A stretch of 42,976 nt of DNA from Bradyrhizobiaceae bacterium (GTDB lineage Bacteria > Pseudomonadota > Alphaproteobacteria > Rhizobiales > Xanthobacteraceae), in assembly GCA_020853885.1 (NCBI GenBank), contig JADYXZ010000015.1, positions 1 to 42,976 on the forward strand. Reading direction: 5' to 3'. A model generated the notes under the pieces. It made no database searches. It was not told the origin of the DNA and was given only the letters and a program-made list of their open reading frames with translations. This document shows, in pieces, positions 1-6,974 of this stretch. The position numbers were made by a program, and so were the translations under genes. The first letter of the stretch is position 1; each line of letters begins with the position of its first letter.

Positions 1-904
1 AGTCCGCCGGATCGTTCATTGGCGGGAATTTGTACTGGACATTGGAGAGCGCCTTGCGAGCGAGGTCCAAGTCGATTCCATCACGCCTAGCGACGATACG
101 GACCAGTTCTTCACGGTTCGCCACGGCATGCTTGAGCCCATCTGCGAATGCGCGCACCAAGCGCAGTGCGGCCTCCGGCTCGTTCTTTACGAACTTGCCG
201 CTCGCGACGAGGCAGCAGCACTCATGGCCGCCCCGGATATCGCTGGAGGTCGCCAGCACTCGCCCGCCGCTCATCGCCAGGCCCGCGCTTCCGGTCACTT
301 CCCAGACGATGTACGCGGCGATCTCCTTGTTGCGCAGCATCGTCGGCATGTCAGTAACTCTCACGAAAACGTGCTCGGTTTTAATCCCGTACTTCTGCTC
401 GTACAGAAGCATCAAGGTATCTTGGATCGCGGCGATGCCTGGAGTGCCCACCTTGCGCCCGTTTAGATCCTTCGGGCTCATGATATCGGGCCCGGCGATG
501 AGCACTGACCCTTCCACGTTCGAGCTCGCCAGGATCTTGACGTCCACCCCACTTGCCTTCCCGAGCAGGGTGGGATTATTGCCGCACACACCGGCGACCA
601 CCTCGCCTGCCTGGATCGCCTGGATCAGGAAGGCGCCTGCTGCATATTCCTTCGGCTCGATCTTTATGCCGTGTCGTTCGGTGAACCCTTTGGCGCGTGC
701 GACTTCCAGCGCAGCGTTGTGTGCCGCGGCGCCGACCAATCCGGCCACAGGCAACGCTTTCAGTTGAGCCTGAGCGCTTGCGCGCCCGGGAACGATCGCC
801 GAGAACGCTGGCGCGGCGAAACCTGCGGCAAGCCGTCCGAGAAACTCTCGACGCGTGCTCTTTCCTTCAAAGGGCACATCACAACAGTTGCAAGGCGATC
901 GCAT
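1..904 (-). CDS. ABC transporter substrate-binding protein, NMT1/SsuA type (3' end outside window)
   Basis: This is a periplasmic binding protein of the NMT1/SsuA/TauA type that would feed a small organic solute to an ABC importer. About 301 residues are in the window, and the C-terminus lies beyond base 1. The start is ATG at 902-904, preceded by GGAGG on the minus strand. The N-terminus has a twin-arginine-like signal (TRREFLGRLAAG, then a hydrophobic stretch ending ASA-Q), so export through Tat is likely. The mature part opens LPVAGLVGAAAHNAALEVAR and has the family's KDLNGRKVGTPG segment. It follows the KPCC-like and hydrolase genes in the same direction, so it may bind the substrate of that pathway. 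The permease and ATPase genes are not in the window. The ligand is unknown. Confidence 0.8.
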   Translation of the reverse strand, partial: MRSPCNCCDVPFEGKSTRREFLGRLAAGFAAPAFSAIVPGRASAQAQLKALPVAGLVGAAAHNAALEVARAKGFTERHGIKIEPKEYAAGAFLIQAIQAGEVVAGVCGNNPTLLGKASGVDVKILASSNVEGSVLIAGPDIMSPKDLNGRKVGTPGIAAIQDTLMLLYEQKYGIKTEHVFVRVTDMPTMLRNKEIAAYIVWEVTGSAGLAMSGGRVLATSSDIRGGHECCCLVASGKFVKNEPEAALRLVRAFADGLKHAVANREELVRIVARRDGIDLDLARKALSNVQYKFPPMNDPAD

Positions 905-1110
905 CTCCGGCACCTCCGTCTTCAAGTGGCCCAATTGTGCGAATTGTTTCGTACCCATGCAGTAGTACCCCTGCGAAGGTGCGCACTCGCTCGCTGACCA
1001 TTGTCGCCCGACGAAATCGGTCATCGCGTCGGCGAGCGCTGAACACTCGTCCGCAAGCTGCGACACACCCTACACTCCGGTCTTGTGATCATAGCCCTCC
1101 TCGCCCCTAT

Positions 1111-2058
1111 TCATTTCTGGAACGGCTCTATGAGGTACTTGGCGGCAAACGCTGCGCCCTTCTTGCCGGCAATTTCCAGACTGGCGAGGTTGGAATACAG
1201 AGTCATATGAGACGTCTTCGGAACGATGAAGAGCTCCTTCTTCTGTGTCGCGATGTCGTGGAAAGCCATAACCTCCTGATCCCACTGAGTGAAATCGTCG
1301 CCTTCGCCCAAAATCATCATCGACGGCGTATCGATAATTCTCGGCAAGTAAGGCTTTACGGTGTACATGAGGCAGAGTTCAACGGACTCAATGGTGTTCC
1401 AGTGTTTGTGCAGGGGCGCTTCCGTCGCAGCAATGTTGTTGAAGACCTCATAGACTTCCGGCCAGGGCAATGAAGATAGGGTCTTCCAATAATCAATGGC
1501 GGACATAGGAATATGGCCGCGGCTAGCTGGATTCAGGAATCTCGTCCTCCTGTCCTTAGCTATTGCCGTCATAAGATCACGAAAAGCCATTGTGCCGTGA
1601 GCGCGCTTCAACATTTCATACCCGTCGATAACGGGCACCATGCCAATAATCAGTCTAACGCGCGGGTCAGTGGCGCCAACGATGAAGACGTGACCGCCGC
1701 TATAAGAAATACCCCAGACTCCGATTCGTTCAGGATCAATTTCCGGCTGTAATTCGGCGAAGCTGACGCCGCTCTTGTAGTCTTCAATCTGCTTCCAAGG
1801 ATCCAGATGCTGACGGGGCTCTCCATCAGAAGCGCCGAAGAAACGATAGTCGATCAGCAACGTGGCAATGCCTCGATCGACATAATATTTGGCATAATGC
1901 GGCATCACGATTTCTTTTACATAGCACCAACCGCCTGCCATGACCAAACAAGGAAACGGCCCTTTTTCATTGTCTGGAACATAGAGTTCTCCGCGAATTG
2001 TTACTCCTTCACTCTGAAATTCTACCTTTCTCTTCTTCATGGTCAGTTGCCGATACAT
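1111..2058 (-). CDS. Alpha/beta hydrolase (dienelactone hydrolase/S15-like)
   Basis: A 315-residue serine hydrolase of the alpha/beta fold, without signal peptide or membrane segment, so cytoplasmic. An oxyanion-type segment (VMAGGW) lies near residues 39-44. The nucleophile elbow GISYSGG at 116-122 puts Ser118 as nucleophile. GEGDD near residue 260 offers the acid, and the TSH near the C-terminus offers the His. Such enzymes cleave esters, thioesters, or C-C bonds of beta-diketones. Nothing visible here chooses among these. It lies 188 bp downstream of the KPCC-like gene on the same strand, so it may process that enzyme's product or substrate. A second possible start is Met7; neither has a good ribosome binding site. 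Confidence 0.8.
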   Translation of the reverse strand: MYRQLTMKKRKVEFQSEGVTIRGELYVPDNEKGPFPCLVMAGGWCYVKEIVMPHYAKYYVDRGIATLLIDYRFFGASDGEPRQHLDPWKQIEDYKSGVSFAELQPEIDPERIGVWGISYSGGHVFIVGATDPRVRLIIGMVPVIDGYEMLKRAHGTMAFRDLMTAIAKDRRTRFLNPASRGHIPMSAIDYWKTLSSLPWPEVYEVFNNIAATEAPLHKHWNTIESVELCLMYTVKPYLPRIIDTPSMMILGEGDDFTQWDQEVMAFHDIATQKKELFIVPKTSHMTLYSNLASLEIAGKKGAAFAAKYLIEPFQK

Positions 2059-2246
2059 CTAGTGAGTTTCAGCCATTCTGTGCGTTAACCGGGTAAGCAC
2101 GGAATGAGGATAAACGTCCTGAGCGTGTCCAGCGGGACGTGTAAGGCGTGCCGACGACGTCGCGAGCAGCACTGCGGGTGAGGACGCCAGAATCCGGATT
2201 TTGGCCCGCATGTCCGCCCGCTCGTCGGAGATCGCCCAGTCTGCGC

Positions 2247-3806
2247 TCATGCGAGGTCGCTCAGCTTCTTCATCCCCGCACGCAACCGGCAAAGCTGGAT
2301 GAAATGCCCTGGATTGAGGAACAGCTCGTTCATGTTACCCATATCATCGATCGTCACGCCCTGCTTCAAGAGGTAGTCCAGATACTGGAAAGAGTCCTTG
2401 CACCCGTATCCTACGTGGCAGAAGCCGAGCATGCGCCGGCTGTCACCGTCGATAACGCACTTCTGAAAGCCAGATCGTTTCGGTTCCATGAAACCGTAGA
2501 GCATCGTGCGGTCGGCGAGCGGGAGCGGGATGTCCCACTGCGGCGGATTGCCCGGCGGCATCTTGATGACGACGACGTTCGAAAAGCGTTTGCGCGCCTG
2601 AGCTTCGGTCAGTCCCACCCAACTCACCTCGTATGTGGTGTGAAGGAAGTCCGGGTAGTTCTTGACATCGATGTGCGCCTCCTCCCCCATGATGTTTCGT
2701 GCGGCGATCACCCCACCCTTACGAGCCTTCCACATCTCCATGGGGTGGCCAATCAGGTCACCGGCAGCGTAGACATCCGGCACCGAGGTCATCAACCGAC
2801 TATTGACCAGGATTTCGCCACGGGCGCCCACGTCAAGTCCGAGCGTCGTTGCGAACGCTTCTGCGTTGGGCCGCATGCCCGCCGCAATCAGAACGAAGTC
2901 AGCGTCGAGGAGCTTCTGCGCCCCGTTGGCGGTGTGAAAGCGGATGCTCTCGACGCGCTCGCTGCCAACGATGGACTCAACCGTCGCATCCTCGTAAATC
3001 ACGACACCCCTGGTGCGCATTGCGTCCAGCACATACTCCCGCGCCTCCTCGTCGAGCTCCACCGGCGCGAATCTGAGGATCGGCGAGCGGCTGAGAATGG
3101 TGACCTCGGCCCCCGCTGCCCGAAAGAACGACCCATATTCGACGGCCGTCTTGCTGCCACCAATGATGACGATTCGATTTGGCTCGTAATCGAGTTCCTC
3201 TACGAGACTCTCGTGCGTGAATACCCCGCGCAGATTCGTCCCCCCCACCTCGGGAATGTTCGATCGAGACCCAGTCCCGAGGACGATCGCGCGTGTCTGA
3301 TATCGCGTGCCGTCGACCTCCACCGTGTGCGCATCGATCACCCGGCCAGGCGCGTTCAAAATGAAATCACATCGCAGCTGTTCCTTACTCTGCCAATTCA
3401 TGAAAGCGTGTGCACCGGTGCGGCCTGTCCTGAACATCTTGACGATGTCGAGAATCTTGCCGCGTCCGTTCGTGAAGACAGGGAACCCGAGACGACCGTC
3501 CAGCCATCGCAGCAGATCGAACTCCGCCGCGCAGTCAGAGAAAATATGGTGCGGTACGCAGGCATTGTGCGGGCAACTACCCCCCAAGAAGGGCCATCGC
3601 TCGATGATCAGCGGCGTCCCGCCCATCGCCTTCACCTGCGCAGCGCCGAACCTGCCGCTCGGACCTCCGCCGATGAAGATCGCATCGAACTTGCGTTTCG
3701 TTCCGCTTGGCCGGTTCAACAGCGCATCGCGCAGGTCCCCGTTCAGAGACTGTTCAATGTATTCACCCCATTCTTCAACGCTAACAGACCGACTCGTCAG
3801 ATCCAT
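2247..3806 (-). CDS. 2-ketopropyl-CoM oxidoreductase/carboxylase-like flavoprotein (KPCC family)
   Basis: A 519-residue FAD-dependent disulfide oxidoreductase. The FAD motif GGGPSG is at 46-51, a redox disulfide C78-PHNA-C83 follows, and a second nucleotide-binding motif (GGSKTAVEYG) is at 216-225. It does not carry the His-Glu pair of ordinary family members such as glutathione or mercuric reductase. It has FLNPGH at 496-501, the Phe...His arrangement known for KPCC of Xanthobacter (Phe501/His506, from memory), which permits carboxylation by excluding protons. The CPHNACVPHH context, the Arg after the FAD motif (R52) and KARK (360-363) also match KPCC, whose two arginines bind the coenzyme M sulfonate. 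KPCC cleaves a beta-keto thioether and fixes CO2 to give a beta-keto acid. The true thiol here is unknown. The start follows the operator and promoter at 3891-3942. Confidence 0.85.
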   Translation of the reverse strand: MDLTSRSVSVEEWGEYIEQSLNGDLRDALLNRPSGTKRKFDAIFIGGGPSGRFGAAQVKAMGGTPLIIERWPFLGGSCPHNACVPHHIFSDCAAEFDLLRWLDGRLGFPVFTNGRGKILDIVKMFRTGRTGAHAFMNWQSKEQLRCDFILNAPGRVIDAHTVEVDGTRYQTRAIVLGTGSRSNIPEVGGTNLRGVFTHESLVEELDYEPNRIVIIGGSKTAVEYGSFFRAAGAEVTILSRSPILRFAPVELDEEAREYVLDAMRTRGVVIYEDATVESIVGSERVESIRFHTANGAQKLLDADFVLIAAGMRPNAEAFATTLGLDVGARGEILVNSRLMTSVPDVYAAGDLIGHPMEMWKARKGGVIAARNIMGEEAHIDVKNYPDFLHTTYEVSWVGLTEAQARKRFSNVVVIKMPPGNPPQWDIPLPLADRTMLYGFMEPKRSGFQKCVIDGDSRRMLGFCHVGYGCKDSFQYLDYLLKQGVTIDDMGNMNELFLNPGHFIQLCRLRAGMKKLSDLA

Positions 3807-3890
3807 CGTTTGTTTCCCTTCTCTTTAGAGCCATCTTGTAGCGCTGAAAATTGAAACCTCTCCGGGCTCAACGATTCCGCTCTCTTGCGA

Positions 3891-3915
3891 TGCAACGAAA
3901 TTGCATATATTGCAA
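3891..3915. promoter_or_regulatory. Operator array of three half-sites at the KPCC-like promoter
   Basis: TGCAA (3891-3895), TTGCA (3901-3905) and TGCAA (3911-3915) follow each other at an exact 10-bp step. The last two make a perfect inverted repeat with a 5-bp spacer (TTGCATATATTGCAA). The same design occurs at 4115-4129 and 8398-8422. It touches the -10 box of the minus-strand promoter, as expected for a repressor site. The regulator is not identified. Confidence 0.7.
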
Positions 3916-3942
3916 TTCTATTGTTCTATTTTCCTTTGTCAA
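3915..3942 (-). promoter_or_regulatory. Sigma70-like promoter of the KPCC-like gene
   Basis: On the minus strand TTGACA (3942-3937) is separated by 16 bp from TAGAAT (3920-3915). The region is AT-rich compared with its surroundings. The -10 box is followed immediately by the operator array at 3891-3915, and the start codon is about 105 bp downstream. The rest of the 338-bp gap between 3806 and 4145 holds only the divergent promoter. Confidence 0.6.
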
Positions 3943-4080
3943 CTATATTCGTGAGTCACGAGCTGGAGATTTCCAGCACGGTGAGAGACTGGCATTGACT
4001 TGGAGGCGCGTTGGCGGCCTCTTGGCCCTTTTTGAAATCTCGTCTGATAAATTGTGCCGCCGCATTGGCGGCCCTCTCAC

Positions 4081-4109
4081 TTGACTTTCTAAGTCAAAGT
4101 TTTTATCAA
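4081..4109 (+). promoter_or_regulatory. Promoter of the S-component/PRTase unit, with a palindrome over -35
   Basis: TTGACT (4081-4086), a 17-bp spacer and TATCAA (4104-4109) make a plausible sigma70 promoter. The -35 box lies in a perfect inverted repeat, TTGACTT-TCT-AAGTCAA (4081-4097), which could be a site for a second regulator. Confidence 0.5.
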
Positions 4110-4114
4110 CGCAT

Positions 4115-4129
4115 GTGCAATATATGCAA
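4115..4129. promoter_or_regulatory. TTGCA-N5-TGCAA type operator
   Basis: GTGCA-ATATA-TGCAA. Read on the minus strand, its core TTGCATATATTGCA is identical to the site at 3901-3914. It lies just after the -10 box and ends shortly before the ribosome binding site of the gene at 4145. A longer reading frame starting with GTG at 4115 would begin inside this operator and is unlikely to be the real start. Confidence 0.65.
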
Positions 4130-4144
4130 TTCGGGAGGCTGAAA

Positions 4145-4681
4145 ATGGACCTCGTCGTAGTCAGAACCCGACAAGTGCCGACCATCTGGCTGGGTTTGGC
4201 CGTTGTCGCTGCAGCGATTGCCCTGCCCGCGGTCTTCCATTCACTTCCGCCGCTTGATGACGTCTCGTGGGGTGCCCGTGTTCTGGCCATTTTCTTTGCG
4301 CCGATGGTTGCATTGCCGTTTTTTGGCTTGGGGGCGGCGGTAGGGGTGGGCGCCACGTTGCCGGCGGCTTATTTCATCGCAACAGGGAACCCGCCGGCTG
4401 CGATTATTCCCGCACTGTCGTTGGAACTCGTCGCGTTCGCAGTGCTGCTGCGATGGCTGGGGCGGATGTCTCCGGTCGGAGTAGTAGCCCCCGCGTTGAG
4501 CTATCTCGGAGCGAAGATAATCTCGGCTTTGCTGCTAGCGTTGGTGAGCGGTACGGGGGGAGATTCGTGGTTGGTAGTCGAAGCTGCTCGGGTATCAATG
4601 CTCCGGGCAATCCCGGGTATGCTCTTGCTGTGCGTTATGCACGAGGTCCTGTGCCGCAGTTTGCCTCCACGGCAGTCGTAG
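4145..4681 (+). CDS. Integral membrane protein, probable solitary ECF S component
   Basis: A 178-residue, very hydrophobic protein with about five or six membrane segments. The ATG at 4145 is chosen because GGGAGG lies at 4133-4138. The pattern resembles substrate-binding S components of ECF vitamin/nucleobase transporters: a first helix ending in HSLPP, then a small-residue-rich second helix, a gap containing TGNPPAA, and an ELVAFAVLLRWLGR segment. No ECF ATPase or T component is seen nearby, so it would act alone, as some BioY proteins are thought to, or with modules elsewhere. Its stop lies 2 bp before the phosphoribosyltransferase start, so the two are probably translationally coupled and may take up and salvage one compound. 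The assignment is by pattern only. Confidence 0.5.
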   Translation: MDLVVVRTRQVPTIWLGLAVVAAAIALPAVFHSLPPLDDVSWGARVLAIFFAPMVALPFFGLGAAVGVGATLPAAYFIATGNPPAAIIPALSLELVAFAVLLRWLGRMSPVGVVAPALSYLGAKIISALLLALVSGTGGDSWLVVEAARVSMLRAIPGMLLLCVMHEVLCRSLPPRQS

Positions 4682-4683
4682 GT

Positions 4684-5127
4684 ATGCAGCGACTGGAGTT
4701 TCTAGCCATTCGGGAGGCCCTTAAGCGCGCTCCGCTTCCCGAGGTCGATGCAGTGGTCGGTATCGCCACTGGCGGAATCGTGCCGGCCGCACTCGCAGCA
4801 TACGAAATCGGGAAGCCGCTGTATGTATTGGGCGTGAACTATCGCGACGAGGCCAATAACCCGCGCTATGCGGCGCCGCAGATCACGGAGTCGGTGATCC
4901 TGCCAGGCGACGTGCATCGGGTGCTGCTTGTGGATGATGTCGCAGTTTCAGGCAGATCCCTTATCGCGGCGCGGAGTTTGTTGACTGGCATAGACGTCGT
5001 GACCATGGTATGCAAGGCGAAGTCAAAGCGCGCAGACATCATATTGTTTCCTGACATACCGGGTTGCGTCGCTTGGCCATGGAAGCACCACCCGCAGCAG
5101 GTGATACGGGCAGCTGATCGCTATTAG
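4684..5127 (+). CDS. Phosphoribosyltransferase-family protein
   Basis: A 147-residue type I phosphoribosyltransferase fold. The PRPP-binding loop VLLVDDVAVSGRS is at 80-92, and GIATGGIVPAALAAYEIGKPLY (26-47) is the usual first loop and helix. The family joins a nucleobase or related heterocycle to PRPP. The hood that sets base specificity is short, so the substrate cannot be read. A CWAWPWK-like Trp-rich segment near the C-terminus resembles the end of xanthine/guanine-type enzymes. The start is the ATG directly after the upstream stop. The reading frame is open further upstream, but that part overlaps the membrane protein and is not coding. Confidence 0.75.
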   Translation: MQRLEFLAIREALKRAPLPEVDAVVGIATGGIVPAALAAYEIGKPLYVLGVNYRDEANNPRYAAPQITESVILPGDVHRVLLVDDVAVSGRSLIAARSLLTGIDVVTMVCKAKSKRADIILFPDIPGCVAWPWKHHPQQVIRAADRY

Positions 5128-5169
5128 TCTAGAAGTCTGCGGAAAAAACCTCGGGGGTGGCCATTGCTG

Positions 5170-5328
5170 TCACTCTTGAGGTGGTTCTGGGTTGTGCGTT
5201 TGCTCCCGGTAGCGGCTTTGGTGCACCGAACTGCTCGGGTAGAGCTTCGTCAAGCTACGGTTCAGCTTGCGCCGCACCTCGCGCACGAGTTCCCAGATCT
5301 TCCTCAGCGGATGATTCGCCGGCACTCG
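5170..5328 (-). pseudogene. Remnant of an IS5-type transposase N-terminus
   Basis: Translation on the minus strand gives RVPANHPLRKIWELVREVRR followed by KLNRSLTKLY, which matches the N-terminal signature of an IS5/IS1182-type transposase. A frameshift follows after about 35 codons and the frame ends at 5170. No catalytic part and no inverted repeats are visible. It fills most of the 248-bp gap between the convergent phosphoribosyltransferase and SDR genes. Confidence 0.5.
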
Positions 5329-5375
5329 TGCCTCCGGCGGGAGGTACCTACGCGGCCAACTCTGCCGAACCCCGG

Positions 5376-6194
5376 TTATTCCGACCCGAGGGTTTCCTCA
5401 AGCCGTCGATGGATTCCGTAAGGCATTCCCGCCGTGGTGCCGCCGTCAATAATGACGCCCGTGCCGGTGATCCCCGCGGCGGCATCGCTAGCGAGAAAGG
5501 CCACGAGATTTCCCACCTCCTCGGTGTCCAGAAACCGGCGCTGGGGCACCAGACCGAGGATTTTCTGCAGCCCCTCGGCAAAGGAAATGCCGTGGATACC
5601 GGCAATGCGTTCGATGAACCCCTGGGACATGGCAGTCAACACCCAGCCAGGACAGACGGCGTTGACGGTGATCTTGAAGGGAGCAAGCTCAAGGGCCCAG
5701 ACCTTGGTACATTGCAGCAGCCCAGCCTTTGTGGCGCAGTATGCGCTATAAGTTTCCGCCGCCGTCACCGCCATCATCGAGGAGATGTTGATGATGCGAC
5801 CTCGCCGCTGACCCTTCATGATTGGGACGACATGCTTCGCGCATAGCATCGGGCCCGTTAGGTTGACAGCCAGCGTGCGCTGCCATTTTTCTAAGTCTAA
5901 TTCCTCAAGCGCATTCTTGTACATAACACCGGCACTGTTGACCAGCACATCGACGCGGCCCAGCTCGTGATGCACCCGGCCCACCATGCCCCGCACCGCT
6001 GCTTCATCGGCCACATCCGCCTGTAGGGCAATGTCCGGCTCAAACTCCGGCTCGCCTGGGCTGGGGAGTTGGATGTCGACCACCGCGATCCGGGCGCCCA
6101 GCCCCGCAAGGGTCGCAGCGATCCGCCGGCCCAACCCATTGGCCCCGCCGGTGATGAGGGCCACCTGACCATTCAGCGCTAACGGCGTTGTCAT
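5376..6194 (-). CDS. Short-chain dehydrogenase/reductase (SDR 1)
   Basis: A 272-residue classical SDR oxidising or reducing a hydroxyl/keto pair with NAD(P). The cofactor motif TGGANGLG is at 15-22, Asp40 after the second strand suggests NAD preference, NSAG is at 86-89, and the catalytic residues are Ser139, Tyr152 and Lys156 (YCATK). The residue three before the catalytic Tyr is Tyr, not the Arg that binds sulfonate in hydroxypropyl-CoM dehydrogenases. It follows SDR 2 and the Nramp-like gene with short gaps in one transcription unit, so it probably acts on a compound imported by that transporter. The substrate is unknown. Confidence 0.85.
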   Translation of the reverse strand: MTTPLALNGQVALITGGANGLGRRIAATLAGLGARIAVVDIQLPSPGEPEFEPDIALQADVADEAAVRGMVGRVHHELGRVDVLVNSAGVMYKNALEELDLEKWQRTLAVNLTGPMLCAKHVVPIMKGQRRGRIINISSMMAVTAAETYSAYCATKAGLLQCTKVWALELAPFKITVNAVCPGWVLTAMSQGFIERIAGIHGISFAEGLQKILGLVPQRRFLDTEEVGNLVAFLASDAAAGITGTGVIIDGGTTAGMPYGIHRRLEETLGSE

Positions 6195-6207
6195 GGCCTA
6201 TGCTCCT

Positions 6208-6951
6208 TCAGTCCATCAAGGCGCCGCCGTTAACGTCGAGGGTCTCGCCGGTAATATATTCTGCTAGGTCCGAGGCCAGAAACAGAACTGCCCGAGCGAT
6301 GTCCAAGGGCTGTGCCAAGCGGGGTATGGGGTTCCGCTCGTTCCAGGCCGCCTTGACGACAAGGGGCCAGCTCGCGGTCATGTCAGTATCCACAATACCG
6401 GGGGCGACGGAGTTGACGGTGATCCCATCCCTGCCTACCTGCCGTGCTAGGTAGCGGGTCATATCCATTAGGGCGGCCTTGCTGGCACAGTAGTGTATGC
6501 CGGAGTTGGGCCCACCCTGCTTTCCGGCAATGGAGGCGATATTGATGATCCGACCCCAGCCCTGCCGCTGCATCGCCGGCGCCACGGCCCGCATCAGCAG
6601 GTAGGGCCCGCGGACATTGACCGCGAAGACCCGCTCCCACTCCTCGGGACAGATTTCGTCCCAAGGGGTGATGGGGTTGATGGCAGCGTTGTTGATCAAG
6701 ATTTCCACGCAGCCAAATCGATCAACCACATCCTGCACCAGCTGGCTCACAGCGCCCGCATCGGCCACGTCCACCGGGAAGTCGGCAGCTGCCTCACCCA
6801 GGAGTGCCGCCGTTTGCCCCAGCGGGCCCGAGTGGATGTCGACCAGCGCCACCCGGGCTCCGTGTGCCAGCAAGAGCCGGGTGATCTCCAGGCCAATGCC
6901 ACGGGCCGCACCCGTGACAATGGCCACTCGATCACGAAGCATCTGGAACAT
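6208..6951 (-). CDS. Short-chain dehydrogenase/reductase (SDR 2)
   Basis: A 247-residue classical SDR of the FabG-like group: TGAARGIG at 13-20, Asp38 as a sign of NAD preference, NNAA at 87-90, and a catalytic set of Ser140, Tyr154 and Lys158 (YCASK). It lies 13 bp upstream of SDR 1 and 23 bp downstream of the Nramp-like gene, all on the minus strand. Two consecutive SDRs could serve two steps or two stereoisomers of one alcohol, as in epoxide carboxylation. However, it also lacks the Arg near the active-site Tyr that marks the CoM-dependent enzymes. A second possible start is Met4. Confidence 0.85.
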   Translation of the reverse strand: MFQMLRDRVAIVTGAARGIGLEITRLLLAHGARVALVDIHSGPLGQTAALLGEAAADFPVDVADAGAVSQLVQDVVDRFGCVEILINNAAINPITPWDEICPEEWERVFAVNVRGPYLLMRAVAPAMQRQGWGRIINIASIAGKQGGPNSGIHYCASKAALMDMTRYLARQVGRDGITVNSVAPGIVDTDMTASWPLVVKAAWNERNPIPRLAQPLDIARAVLFLASDLAEYITGETLDVNGGALMD

Positions 6952-6974
6952 CCACTCAGCTCAAAGGACGGTCG

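Noticed and set aside
30-767. Long plus-strand open frame of 245 codons at the left edge
   Set aside because: It is antisense to the substrate-binding protein at 1-904, whose minus-strand translation shows a Tat signal and family segments; the plus frame resembles nothing known.
2059-2292. A 77-codon minus-strand frame between the hydrolase and KPCC-like genes
   Set aside because: It overlaps the 3' end of the KPCC-like gene, has no recognisable sequence and no convincing start.
2148-3854. Plus-strand open frame of 568 codons
   Set aside because: It is the antisense shadow of the KPCC-like gene, whose minus-strand product has clear FAD, disulfide and NAD(P) motifs.
4267-5127. Long version of the phosphoribosyltransferase starting at 4267
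   Set aside because: Its first 139 codons overlap the membrane protein in another frame and look like non-coding translation; recognisable PRTase sequence starts at 4684.
5376-6951. The two SDRs as (R)- and (S)-hydroxypropyl-CoM dehydrogenases
   Set aside because: Neither has the Arg near the catalytic Tyr that binds the CoM sulfonate, so I do not name them as such, although a related pathway is kept as a hypothesis.
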